16,916 bases of DNA from Planctomycetota bacterium (GTDB lineage Bacteria > Planctomycetota > MHYJ01 > JACPRB01), in contig JACQFK010000463.1 of NCBI GenBank assembly GCA_016200125.1, positions 1 through 16,916 on the forward strand, written 5' to 3'. Of this stretch, positions 1 through 6,892 are shown piece after piece; within the stretch, counting starts at the first letter, position 1, and every line of letters begins with the position of its first letter. A model generated the notes under the pieces. That model was not told where the DNA came from. It made no database searches and was given only the letters and a program-made list of their open reading frames with translations. The position numbers were made by a program, and so were the translations under genes.

Positions 1-1
1 C

Positions 2-91
2 CAGCGGGTCCACGATCTGATGATCTCCCTGTGCAGCCACGTCCCGGCCCGCCCCATCGTCGACGCCTCCGCGGCGGGGTCCGACCTTTGA
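2..91 (+). CDS. C-terminal tail of an unidentified protein (partial)
   Basis: The window opens inside a reading frame that starts at base 2 and ends at TGA 89-91. It gives 29 residues with a protein-like composition: hydrophobic and polar residues alternate, and the tail ends DASAAGSDL. The two other plus frames look less natural. The fragment is too short to assign a family, and I do not recognise it. The TTGACG hexamer at 88-93 overlaps the stop codon and could be a -35 element for the next gene, but no well-spaced -10 accompanies it. The reading frame is moderately supported; the function is unknown. Confidence 0.45.
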   Translation, partial: QRVHDLMISLCSHVPARPIVDASAAGSDL

Positions 92-105
92 CGTCAGACC
101 CCGCG

Positions 106-150
106 ATGGGACGTAAGAAGAAGAGAACCCTTCGCTATAAGCCCTCATGA
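106..150 (+). CDS. Possible 14-residue basic leader peptide overlapping the next start codon
   Basis: ATG 106 opens a 14-codon frame encoding MGRKKKRTLRYKPS, with half its residues Lys or Arg. It ends in TGA 148-150, so its stop overlaps the downstream ATG 147 as ATGA, the usual geometry of translational coupling. No Shine-Dalgarno sequence precedes ATG 106, so translation is uncertain. It could be a chance frame. If a promoter lies upstream of 106, it could deliver ribosomes to the dehydratase gene, which also lacks a ribosome binding site. Confidence 0.2.
   Translation: MGRKKKRTLRYKPS
136..141 (+). promoter_or_regulatory. Candidate -10 hexamer for a leaderless transcript
   Basis: TATAAG matches the TATAAT consensus at five of six positions and ends five bases before ATG 147, which has no Shine-Dalgarno sequence. 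Transcription starting about seven bases after the hexamer would begin at or next to the start codon. No convincing -35 element sits 16-18 bp upstream, so the call depends on the -10 alone. Confidence 0.3.
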
Positions 151-1328
151 ACCGACGCGAATGGCTCGCCGGGGCGGCGGGGCTCGCCGCGATGTCCACC
201 GCCGTGGGCCAGGAGAAGAATCCGGCCGCGCAGGTCGCCGACCGCGCTTCGACGATCCGCATCAGCGGGATGAAGGCCTACCTGGTCAGCCCCCACGTCT
301 TTCTTCGCATCGAAACCAACCACGGCGTCGTCGGCTGGGGGGACCTGAAGGGCGTCGACCCGCGCGTCGCCAAGCCGCTCGCCGAATCGCTGTACGAGTT
401 GATCGACGGCGAGAACCCGACCCGCATCGAGCATCTCTGGCAGAAGATCTTCCGCTCGCACCGCGACATGCGCGGCGGGCCCTTCATGGTCCACACCCTC
501 GCGGCCATCGACATGGCGCTCTGGGACATCACCGGCAGGCTTTGGGGCGTGCCCGTGTACCGGCTGCTCGGGGGACCCTGCCGCGAGCGCATCCGCGTCT
601 ATCACACTTCGAGAGCCATCAAAGTGGGGCCGCCTCACACCTACGAGCATTCGTGCGATCCGGCCGACCTGTCGAGGATCGTCGAGATCATCCGCAGGGC
701 GCGAGAGAAGGTCGGGCCGGGCGGCGCCGTCATGCTCGACGCCCACTGCCTCCTCCCGCCGGCGACGCTCATCCAGCTCGCGGGGATGCTGGATCCCCAG
801 GACCTCCTCTTCATCGAGGAGCCCGCGGTGCCCGGGAACATCGAGGTCTTCAAGCGACTCAAGGAGGCGATCCGCATCCCGCTTGCGGCGGGGGAGCGGG
901 ACCGCACGATCTGGGAGGTCATCCCCTACCTGCACGAGCACTGCCTGGACATCCTCCAGCCGGACTGCTGCCACACGGGGGGCATCACGCAGCAGCGGAA
1001 GATCGCGGTGCTCGCGGAGGCCTACTCGGTCCCGATCGCGCCGCATTGCACGGCGAGCTGGCTCGGAATCGCCGCCAGCCTTCATACCGCGGCGTCGGTC
1101 CCCAACTTCCTCATCCACGAGTTCTACCCGGACAACCACGGGTTCAATCCCAAGGGGCTGACCTCGATGGCGTACGAGCTGGACGCCGAAGGCCAGATCG
1201 GCCTCCCTCCGGGGCCGGGCCTGGGCGTCGAGGTGAACGAGAAGCGGATCGAGGAGGAGTCGAAGAAGCCGCAGGTCTACCGCTGGCCGGGCTCGAAGCT
1301 GCGGGACGGCTCCGTCGCGGATTACTGA
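147..1328 (+). CDS. Tat-signal enolase-superfamily sugar-acid dehydratase (galactonate/mannonate dehydratase-like)
   Basis: This 393-residue protein belongs to the mandelate racemase/muconate lactonizing branch of the enolase superfamily, whose members abstract a proton alpha to a carboxylate using Mg2+. Visible active-site residues are D198 and H200 (LDAH), E224 (IEEP), E250 (AGE), D273 (QPD), H300 (APH) and E325 (HEF). Their spacing matches that known for E. coli galactonate dehydratase (D183, H185, E209, E235, D258, H285, E310), offset by 15. Syn dehydration of a sugar acid to a 2-keto-3-deoxy acid is therefore likely, but the substrate cannot be read; gluconate, mannonate and galactonate are all possible. 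The N-terminus (NRREWL followed by a small-residue hydrophobic stretch) looks like a Tat signal, unusual for an enzyme family that normally acts in the cytoplasm. ATG 147 keeps this signal; no Shine-Dalgarno is visible. Confidence 0.9.
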   Translation: MNRREWLAGAAGLAAMSTAVGQEKNPAAQVADRASTIRISGMKAYLVSPHVFLRIETNHGVVGWGDLKGVDPRVAKPLAESLYELIDGENPTRIEHLWQKIFRSHRDMRGGPFMVHTLAAIDMALWDITGRLWGVPVYRLLGGPCRERIRVYHTSRAIKVGPPHTYEHSCDPADLSRIVEIIRRAREKVGPGGAVMLDAHCLLPPATLIQLAGMLDPQDLLFIEEPAVPGNIEVFKRLKEAIRIPLAAGERDRTIWEVIPYLHEHCLDILQPDCCHTGGITQQRKIAVLAEAYSVPIAPHCTASWLGIAASLHTAASVPNFLIHEFYPDNHGFNPKGLTSMAYELDAEGQIGLPPGPGLGVEVNEKRIEEESKKPQVYRWPGSKLRDGSVADY

Positions 1329-1429
1329 GGGGCGGACCCGGAGAATTTCGCCGCGGGGCTGATTCTTCCCCGTGAAGGGGCGATTCCGACGGATGGCATC
1401 CCGCTTGCGGCACTGCAGTCATAACGCCT

Positions 1430-2578
1430 GTGTTCGACCACGAGGATCGCCTCCGGGCCCTGGACGAGAATCTTCCGCTCGGCCGGAAGCTGGAAGCGCT
1501 GCACGCCGAGATCGGCCGCCGTTTTCCGTTCGTCGCCCGCCTCGCGGTCGCCGTGTTCGATCCGAAGCGGCGGGTCCTCAAGACCTTCCTCTCCAGCGGC
1601 GGCGACCGGGCCCTCCAGCGCTACGAGGCCAGGCTGGAAGACGCGCCGATGCTGGAGCAGATCCTGGAAACGGGCCGGCCCCGGGTGGTCAACGACCTCC
1701 GCCTCTTCGCGGGGGGCGCCCATGAGCATACGAAGGCGATCGCCCGGCAGGGCTACGGGGCCGGCTACACGACCCCGGTGCGGGTGAACGGCGCCTTCTG
1801 GGGCTTCGTGTTCATGAACTCGGTCGCGACGGGCTGCTTCACCGAGGAGGCGCTCGCGGAGCTCGACGTCTTCGCCCACCTGGCGGCCTCGGTGGTCGCG
1901 GCGGAAGTCCTGGCGGCGCGGGTGCTGATCGCCGCGGTCCGGACGGCCCATTCGATGGTCCACCTGCGAGACCCGGAGACCGGGGCGCACCTCGACCGCA
2001 TGGCCGAGTACTCGCGGGTGATCGCCCAGGAACTGGCCGCCCGGGGAAAGGCGGAGTTCGACGACGAGGCGATCGAACGCCTCCACCTGTTCGCGCCGCT
2101 TCACGACCTGGGGAAGATCGGGATTCCCGACCGGGTGCTGCTCAAGGGGGCGGCGCTCACCCTGGAGGAGCGCGAGCAGATGAGGACCCACGCCGCGAAA
2201 GGGCTGGAGATGATCGACCGGATCGCGGCGAACTTCGGGTTGGAGCAGGTCTCCGGGATTGAGATCCTGAAGGCGGTGGCGGGAGCGCACCACGAGGCCA
2301 TCGACGGCTCCGGCTATCCGGCCGGGCTCAAGGGGGAGGCCATCCCGATCGAGGCGAGAATCGTCGCGGCGGCGGATGTCTTCGACGCGCTCACGAGCCG
2401 GCGCCCCTACAAGGAACCTTGGCCGAACGACGAGGCCTTCGCCTTCCTCCGGCGCCTGGCCGCGGAGAAGCTCGACGGCGATTGCGTGGAGGCGCTGATC
2501 CGGAACCGCGGGCGCGTGGAGATGATCCAGGAGCAGTTCCGCGAGGATCCCGCCGCGGGGAACGCTCGCGCTTCTTGA
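1430..2578 (+). CDS. HD-GYP cyclic-di-GMP phosphodiesterase with N-terminal GAF-like domain
   Basis: The C-terminal half (about residues 170-360) is an HD-GYP domain, which hydrolyses cyclic-di-GMP to pGpG or GMP. Signature residues are intact: TGAH (H187), the HD pair H225-D226 in LHDLGKIGIPD, H254, H287-H288-E289, the GYP triplet 295-297, and D316 in the AAADVFDAL motif. Residues 1-160 read as a GAF-like sensor domain, including the stretch ending TTPVRVNGAFWGFVFMNS. No transmembrane segment is visible, so the enzyme is probably cytosolic and controlled by a ligand or partner bound to the sensor domain. The start is GTG 1430, the only sensible start that keeps the whole sensor domain. No Shine-Dalgarno precedes it; a CATAAC hexamer (1420-1425) ends four bases upstream. 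A 54-bp gap separates it from the polyphosphate kinase gene, which seems to have its own promoter. Confidence 0.92.
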   Translation: MFDHEDRLRALDENLPLGRKLEALHAEIGRRFPFVARLAVAVFDPKRRVLKTFLSSGGDRALQRYEARLEDAPMLEQILETGRPRVVNDLRLFAGGAHEHTKAIARQGYGAGYTTPVRVNGAFWGFVFMNSVATGCFTEEALAELDVFAHLAASVVAAEVLAARVLIAAVRTAHSMVHLRDPETGAHLDRMAEYSRVIAQELAARGKAEFDDEAIERLHLFAPLHDLGKIGIPDRVLLKGAALTLEEREQMRTHAAKGLEMIDRIAANFGLEQVSGIEILKAVAGAHHEAIDGSGYPAGLKGEAIPIEARIVAAADVFDALTSRRPYKEPWPNDEAFAFLRRLAAEKLDGDCVEALIRNRGRVEMIQEQFREDPAAGNARAS

Positions 2579-2604
2579 CCTTCCTCCTCCCCGGGTCCTA
2601 TCCT
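2575..2604 (+). promoter_or_regulatory. Sigma-70-like promoter for the PPK2 gene
   Basis: TTGACC (2575-2580, five of six to consensus) and TATCCT (2599-2604, four of six) are separated by 18 bp. The predicted start near 2611 leaves about a 22-nt leader with a GGGGG ribosome binding element (2623-2627) five bases before ATG 2633. The -35 overlaps the stop codon of the HD-GYP gene, so the two genes need not be co-transcribed. Confidence 0.5.
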
Positions 2605-2632
2605 TGGTCGTACACCGACCACGGGGGCAAGA

Positions 2633-4123
2633 ATGTTCGAATCGGCGGAGCTGGGACACAAGCTGTCGAAGGGCGAATTCCGGAAGATCGAGCCCCGGCT
2701 GCGGGCGGACCTGCTCGACGCCCAGTTCGCGCTCTCGAAGAACGGGAAGTTCCCGGTCCTCATCCTCATTTCCGGCGTGCGCGGCGCGGGGAAGGGCGAG
2801 ACCGTGAACCTGCTCAACGAGTGGATGGATCCGCGGCACATCCACACCCACGCCTTCGACGCGCCCTCGGACGAGGAGCGCGAGCGGCCGCCGATGTGGC
2901 GCTACTGGCGGGCGTTGCCGCCGCGGGGCAGGATCGGCATCCTCTTCGGTTCCTGGTACACCACCCCGATCATCGACCGCGTGTTCGGCCTCAGCAAGGG
3001 CAAGGACCTGATGCAGTCGATCGAGGAGATCAACCGCCTCGAGAAGATGCTGGCGGACGAAGGCGCGCTGATCCTCAAGTTCTGGTTCCATCTCTCGAAG
3101 AAGGCGCAGAAGAAGCGCCTCGAGACGCTCGAATCGGATCCCGAGACCCGCTGGCGGATCACCAAGCGGGACTGGAAGTTCTTCAAGATGTACGACAAGT
3201 TCTACCGGGTCAGCGAGGATACGCTGAGGGAGACCTCCGCCGCCTGGGCGCCCTGGGTCGTGGTGGAAGGCTCGGACCCCGAGTACCGCACGCTGATGGT
3301 GGGGCGGACCCTGCTCGAGGCGATGAACCGCCGGCTCGCGCCGAAGAAGGCCGCGAAGCCCCCCGCGAGCGCGGCGCCGCCGATCGTCGAGCCCCTCGAC
3401 CGGCGCAACCTCCTCGGCGGGATGGACCTGACCCTGTCGGTCCCGAAGGAGGACTACAAGGCCCTGATCGAGAAGCAGCAGCGGAAGCTGGGGATCCTCA
3501 CCCGGCATCCGAAGTTCCGCGAGCGCAACGTGGTGCTCGTGTTCGAGGGGATGGACGCCGCCGGGAAGGGCGGCGCGATCCGCCGGGTGACCGCGGCCCT
3601 CGACGCGCGGCTCTACCATACGATCCCGATCGCGGCGCCGACCGACGAGGAGCGCGCGCACCCCTACCTCTGGCGCTTCTGGCGCCACGTCCCGAGGAAG
3701 GGGAAGTTCACGATCTACGACCGCTCCTGGTACGGCCGGGTGCTGGTCGAGCGCATCGAGGGCTTCTGCTCGGAGGACGCCTGGCTGCGCGCCTACTCGG
3801 AGATCAACGACTTCGAGGAGCAGTTGGCGCGCAACGGCGCGATCGTCGTCAAGTACTGGCTGCAGATCACGAAGGACGAGCAGTTCAAGCGCTTCAAGGA
3901 GCGCGAGAAGACGCGCTTCAAGCAGTTCAAGATCACGCCCGAGGACTGGCGCAACCGCGGCAAGTGGGATGCCTACCAGCGGGCGGCTTCGGACATGATC
4001 GAGCGGACGAGCACCGCGCACGCGCCCTGGATCCTGGTGGAGTCGAACGACAAGTACCACGCGCGCATCAAGGTGCTGAAGTCGCTCGTCAAGGCGATCG
4101 AGTCGCGGCTGGAGGGGGACTGA
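2633..4123 (+). CDS. Polyphosphate:AMP phosphotransferase, tandem PPK2 domains
   Basis: This 496-residue protein has two fused PPK2 domains, the architecture and length of polyphosphate:AMP phosphotransferases, which make ADP from AMP and polyphosphate. The C-terminal domain (about 265-490) has a full Walker A, GMDAAGKGG (306-314, K312), the DRSWYGR motif (363-369) and the lid segment rich in Lys/Arg around 335-357. The N-terminal domain (about 15-235) keeps a P-loop-like GVRGAGKG (48-55, K54), but the aspartate is R50 and the DR of DRSWY is replaced by F105-G106. For the related Pseudomonas two-domain enzyme only the C-terminal half is reported as catalytic, so the N-terminal copy is probably structural or regulatory. 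The protein is cytosolic, with no signal peptide. ATG 2633 is supported by GGGGG five bases upstream. A role in nucleotide balance during stress or phosphate turnover follows from the family. Confidence 0.93.
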   Translation: MFESAELGHKLSKGEFRKIEPRLRADLLDAQFALSKNGKFPVLILISGVRGAGKGETVNLLNEWMDPRHIHTHAFDAPSDEERERPPMWRYWRALPPRGRIGILFGSWYTTPIIDRVFGLSKGKDLMQSIEEINRLEKMLADEGALILKFWFHLSKKAQKKRLETLESDPETRWRITKRDWKFFKMYDKFYRVSEDTLRETSAAWAPWVVVEGSDPEYRTLMVGRTLLEAMNRRLAPKKAAKPPASAAPPIVEPLDRRNLLGGMDLTLSVPKEDYKALIEKQQRKLGILTRHPKFRERNVVLVFEGMDAAGKGGAIRRVTAALDARLYHTIPIAAPTDEERAHPYLWRFWRHVPRKGKFTIYDRSWYGRVLVERIEGFCSEDAWLRAYSEINDFEEQLARNGAIVVKYWLQITKDEQFKRFKEREKTRFKQFKITPEDWRNRGKWDAYQRAASDMIERTSTAHAPWILVESNDKYHARIKVLKSLVKAIESRLEGD

Positions 4124-4135
4124 TTCCCGGTTCAA

Positions 4136-4167
4136 AGCGGCTGGCCGGCCTCCGCTGCGGTTTTCTT
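4136..4167 (+). terminator. Weak candidate terminator after the PPK2 gene
   Basis: AGCGG (4136-4140) and CCGCT (4152-4156) can pair around an 11-nt loop that is itself GC-rich. A short TTTTCTT run follows at 4161-4167. The stem is only five pairs and the T run starts four bases beyond it, so this is at best a weak intrinsic terminator. Its T run overlaps the -35 of the next promoter. Confidence 0.25.
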
Positions 4168-4194
4168 GTCAACGGCAGCCTCGACCCGTAGAAT
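4166..4194 (+). promoter_or_regulatory. Strong sigma-70-like promoter for the barrel-propeller operon
   Basis: TTGTCA (4166-4171) and TAGAAT (4189-4194) each match consensus at five of six positions and are separated by exactly 17 bp. This is the best promoter seen in the window. The predicted transcription start, near 4201, lies upstream of the purine-rich ribosome binding site at 4209-4218. It supports ATG 4219 as the start, because the in-frame GTG at 4195 would precede the transcript. Confidence 0.65.
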
Positions 4195-4208
4195 GTGCGC
4201 ACACTTCA

Positions 4209-4218
4209 GGGGGAGGGA
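4209..4218 (+). promoter_or_regulatory. Ribosome binding site that decides the start at 4219
   Basis: The ten-base purine run GGGGGAGGGA lies directly before ATG 4219 and is the strongest ribosome binding element in the window. The in-frame GTG at 4195 has no comparable element, so ATG 4219 is preferred. The resulting N-terminus is a clean signal peptide. Confidence 0.6.
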
Positions 4219-5397
4219 ATGAGGACGGTCGCCACGGTCATCGCGCTGCTGTCCGCCGCTGCCGCGGCATCGGCCCAGGACCAGCAGCTGGGTGCGCGCA
4301 CCAAGGCGATGGGAGGGAGTTACACGGCGTTCGAGGACGACCCCGTGTCGGTGTGGCTCAATCCTGCCGGGATCGCCACGCAGCCCAACCAGATTTCCAT
4401 CGCCTACCAGAGCTACACGACCTATCCGCTGCACCGCGATCTGGCGGGAGGAAGCGTCGCCACTTCCGCCGGGGCGGTGACGTCGCTGGTCGACCCGGCG
4501 TTCATCCCCTCCTACGTCGGGCTCGTCTTCCAGGTGGGAGACGCCGAGTCCCCCATGGCCATCGGGATCTGCTTCGCGCGGCCCTACCATCTGAACTACT
4601 CCTTCGATCACGTGGAAGATCCCGCGCAGACGACGTTCGTCCCGGACACGAACGTCGAGGAGTCGCTCAGCCGCTTCCGCGTCGCCTTCGCCAAGGATTT
4701 CCGGCTTCAGGCCGTCGGACAGGCGGGCTTCTTCACGCACCTCTCGGTGGGCGCAGGGGTAGACATCGGCTACGAGCGGTGGCGCTTCGACTCGACCACG
4801 TCGGCCAACGATACCGCGACGGCCCCGGGATTCGGTTTGGGGCTGCTCCTCGGACTCTACGACAACGCCGAGGATCTCAAGATCAACCTGGGAGCCGCAT
4901 ACCAGAGCGCGATCCGATGGCACTTCAACACCGATCCGAGGATCGCCCCGGCCTTCGACATGCCGCAGCAGGTCAACGTCGGCGTCACCGGCTACTTCCT
5001 TCCGAAGCTCAAACTCCGGACGACCGTGGACATGCAGTGGGTCCAGTGGAGCAGGACCGCCGAGGAGCCCGCCTTCCTCGGACAGCCGAGCTTTCGGGAC
5101 GCGTTCAACTACTCGGTCGGGTTCGAATATCGCTGGACCATCACCGAAAAGCTTTCCCTCTTCCCCCGCGCCGGCTATCGCCGCTTCAACGCCCCCTGGT
5201 CGAACAAGGACGACCTGCCCATGACGAGCACCTACAAGCTCCTCCTGGACACCAAGGGCGGCCAGTTCAACATCGGGACCGGCGGGCTCGGCGTCTCCTT
5301 CACGGACGAAAAGGGCAGGCTGTGGATCATCGATCTCGGAGCCGACTTCGGGGGAGACGCCTTCAACATGGCTCTCGGGTTCACGTACGAGATCTGA
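4219..5397 (+). CDS. FadL/PorV-like outer-membrane beta-barrel protein
   Basis: The 392-residue product starts with a signal peptide (MRTVATVIALL then an Ala-rich stretch), probably cleaved after ASA at residue 19. The mature N-terminus carries LGARTKAMGGSYTAFEDDP, then a SVWLNPAGIA-type motif near residue 50. These are typical of FadL-type transporters and the related UPF0164/PorV barrels, in which an N-terminal segment plugs the pore. The rest alternates short amphipathic strands rich in Tyr, Phe and Trp and ends in a barrel-like strand (NMALGFTYEI) closing on an aromatic-containing tail. It probably sits in the outer membrane, either as a hydrophobic-substrate channel or as a scaffold for surface proteins. 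The substrate cannot be inferred. It is the first gene of a two-gene operon, followed 15 bp later by a secreted beta-propeller. Confidence 0.8.
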   Translation: MRTVATVIALLSAAAAASAQDQQLGARTKAMGGSYTAFEDDPVSVWLNPAGIATQPNQISIAYQSYTTYPLHRDLAGGSVATSAGAVTSLVDPAFIPSYVGLVFQVGDAESPMAIGICFARPYHLNYSFDHVEDPAQTTFVPDTNVEESLSRFRVAFAKDFRLQAVGQAGFFTHLSVGAGVDIGYERWRFDSTTSANDTATAPGFGLGLLLGLYDNAEDLKINLGAAYQSAIRWHFNTDPRIAPAFDMPQQVNVGVTGYFLPKLKLRTTVDMQWVQWSRTAEEPAFLGQPSFRDAFNYSVGFEYRWTITEKLSLFPRAGYRRFNAPWSNKDDLPMTSTYKLLLDTKGGQFNIGTGGLGVSFTDEKGRLWIIDLGADFGGDAFNMALGFTYEI

Positions 5398-5399
5398 TC

Positions 5400-5404
5400 G
5401 GAGG
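5400..5404 (+). promoter_or_regulatory. Ribosome binding site for the GTG-initiated propeller gene
   Basis: GGAGG lies eight bases before GTG 5413, within the short spacer after the barrel gene stop. It supports GTG 5413 as the start and separate initiation inside one transcript. Confidence 0.6.
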
Positions 5405-5412
5405 AACAGGAC

Positions 5413-6807
5413 GTGCACATTGGACAGAAGGGCCGCGGATTCCCGCACACCCTGCGCCTCCTCGCCCTGGCCGCCGGCGTCGCGTTCCTGACGGCGGAAA
5501 CCTGCGCCAGCGACAACCTGGGCAAGGGCAGTCCGGGGCCGGTCAGCTTCCGCATCTCGATCGCCCCCGATACCGTAGAGGCGAACGGCCAGAGCGACTC
5601 GGGGACGATTTCGGCCGACGGGCACTTCGCCTGCTTCGCCTCCTTCGCCAAGAACCTGGTGAGCCCGACCAGCCCCTTCCAAGAGATCTTCGTCCGGGAC
5701 CGCTGGAACGACTCGATCGTGAATGTCTCCAGACTCGCCAAGGTCTTTGATCCCAACACCATGGCGGACTGCCAGCGCCCCTACCTGTCGCCGAGCGGCC
5801 TGTTCGTGGTCTTCGAATCCAAGGGCGAGCTGACCTTCGACATCTCCTCGGGATCTCCGGAAAACTTCCCCGGGGTCCTGAATATCTTCCTCAAAGACCT
5901 CAGCGGCACGAACCTGCAACGGGTTCCCTCCACGGAACTTAACGCCGACTGCACGAACGCGTCGGTCTCCGACGACGGGCGTTATGTGGCCTTCCAGACC
6001 TCCGCGTCGAACATCCCGGGTCTCTCCAACCCCAGCGGGTCGGAGCGGGTCTATGTCTATGACGTGCTCCTCGATGCGATCACCCTCATCTCCCATGCCA
6101 TGGGAGCCCCGAGCACCATCTGCGACCGCTCGGCGACTCAGCCCCGGGTCTCGGCCAACGGGGCCTTCGTCGTCTTCGAGTCGTTCGCCACGAATCTGAC
6201 CCCCGAGGCGAATCCGCTCGCTCATTTCGACAATGTGCCCAACCGCCGCATCTATGTGTCGGCGATCGACGGGACCGGCATGGAGCTCGTCTCCCGCGCC
6301 AGCGGCATTGCGGGCGCGCCCGCCGACAATCACTGCACCCAGGCGTCGATCTCGGCGGACGGGCGCTTCGTCGCCTTCCTGTACCAGGGAGGAACCATGG
6401 TGCCGGGCGCGGCGCCGAGCTCGAACGGCGGCTACATCATCCGGAGGGACCGGGACCCCGGCAGCCTCACCTCGGACCTGATGGGCGGGAGCGCCTTCAT
6501 CTTCGCCCTGTTCGTCTCCTACGGCGGCGCGGGCGGCACCGGCATCTCCGACGACGGCCAGTTCGCCAGCTACATCGGGATCAACGCGGCCCAGACGGAC
6601 CTCCAGGTCAGCGTCGGAGTGTTGCAGGGACCCGTGATCGCCGCGTCCCGCCACGTGCTCGCCCCGGGGTCGACCCTGGACGTCTTCCCCGATGCCCGCT
6701 TGTCGGGGGATGGGCGTTGGGTCGTCTGGACGGCCGATACGAGCGAGGAAGTCCTGGGGGACACGAACGCCGTTTCGGACGTTTTCGGCTTCGGCCCCAT
6801 CCACTAG
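5413..6807 (+). CDS. Secreted seven-repeat beta-propeller protein (TolB/PD40-like)
   Basis: This 464-residue protein starts at GTG 5413 and has an N-terminal signal peptide with a hydrophobic core at about 14-30. Seven repeats of a PD40/TolB-like signature follow: a hydrophobic residue and Ser, two variable residues (often acidic), Gly, then an aromatic/valine strand. Examples are SADGHFACF, SPSGLFVVFES, SDDGRYVAFQ, SANGAFVVFES, SADGRFVAF, SDDGQFASY and SGDGRWVVW. The key glycines fall near residues 70, 129, 189, 250, 317, 382 and 434, roughly 60 apart, which fits a single seven-bladed propeller. No catalytic residues are recognisable, so a binding or scaffolding role outside the cytoplasm is more likely than an enzyme. 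Four cysteines (120, 180, 237, 308) precede repeats 2-5. It shares an operon with the outer-membrane barrel upstream, suggesting a common envelope role. The function is unknown. Confidence 0.8.
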   Translation: MHIGQKGRGFPHTLRLLALAAGVAFLTAETCASDNLGKGSPGPVSFRISIAPDTVEANGQSDSGTISADGHFACFASFAKNLVSPTSPFQEIFVRDRWNDSIVNVSRLAKVFDPNTMADCQRPYLSPSGLFVVFESKGELTFDISSGSPENFPGVLNIFLKDLSGTNLQRVPSTELNADCTNASVSDDGRYVAFQTSASNIPGLSNPSGSERVYVYDVLLDAITLISHAMGAPSTICDRSATQPRVSANGAFVVFESFATNLTPEANPLAHFDNVPNRRIYVSAIDGTGMELVSRASGIAGAPADNHCTQASISADGRFVAFLYQGGTMVPGAAPSSNGGYIIRRDRDPGSLTSDLMGGSAFIFALFVSYGGAGGTGISDDGQFASYIGINAAQTDLQVSVGVLQGPVIAASRHVLAPGSTLDVFPDARLSGDGRWVVWTADTSEEVLGDTNAVSDVFGFGPIH

Positions 6808-6881
6808 CATTCCGGCGCCCGACCCCTCAGCGCGGCGATCATCCCGCCGATCCCGGTGAAAAGGAAGCCCTCCGTCTACCG

Positions 6882-6887
6882 TAATAT
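6882..6887 (+). promoter_or_regulatory. Candidate -10 hexamer inside a palindromic AT island
   Basis: TAATAT (four of six to TATAAT) ends five bases before ATG 6893, which lacks a nearby Shine-Dalgarno. It lies inside the perfect 10-bp palindrome GTAATATTAC (6881-6890), an AT island in otherwise GC-rich sequence. Its spacing to the start matches the TATAAG before ATG 147. No -35 element is evident, and the palindrome could equally be an operator. Confidence 0.3.
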
Positions 6888-6892
6888 TACCG

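Noticed and set aside
1365..1380. Hairpin around CCCCGTGAAGGGG after the dehydratase gene.
   Set aside because: The stem is four pairs, an alternative CTTC/GAAG pairing competes, and no T run follows.
4195..4218. Alternative GTG start at 4195 for the barrel gene.
   Set aside because: It lies immediately after the -10 hexamer and before the predicted transcription start, has no ribosome binding site, and would prepend eight residues to a clean signal peptide.
6833..6849. Hairpin CGGCG/CGCCG after the propeller gene as a terminator.
   Set aside because: The stem is only five pairs, the loop is seven bases, and there is no T run. Such hairpins are expected by chance in sequence this GC-rich.
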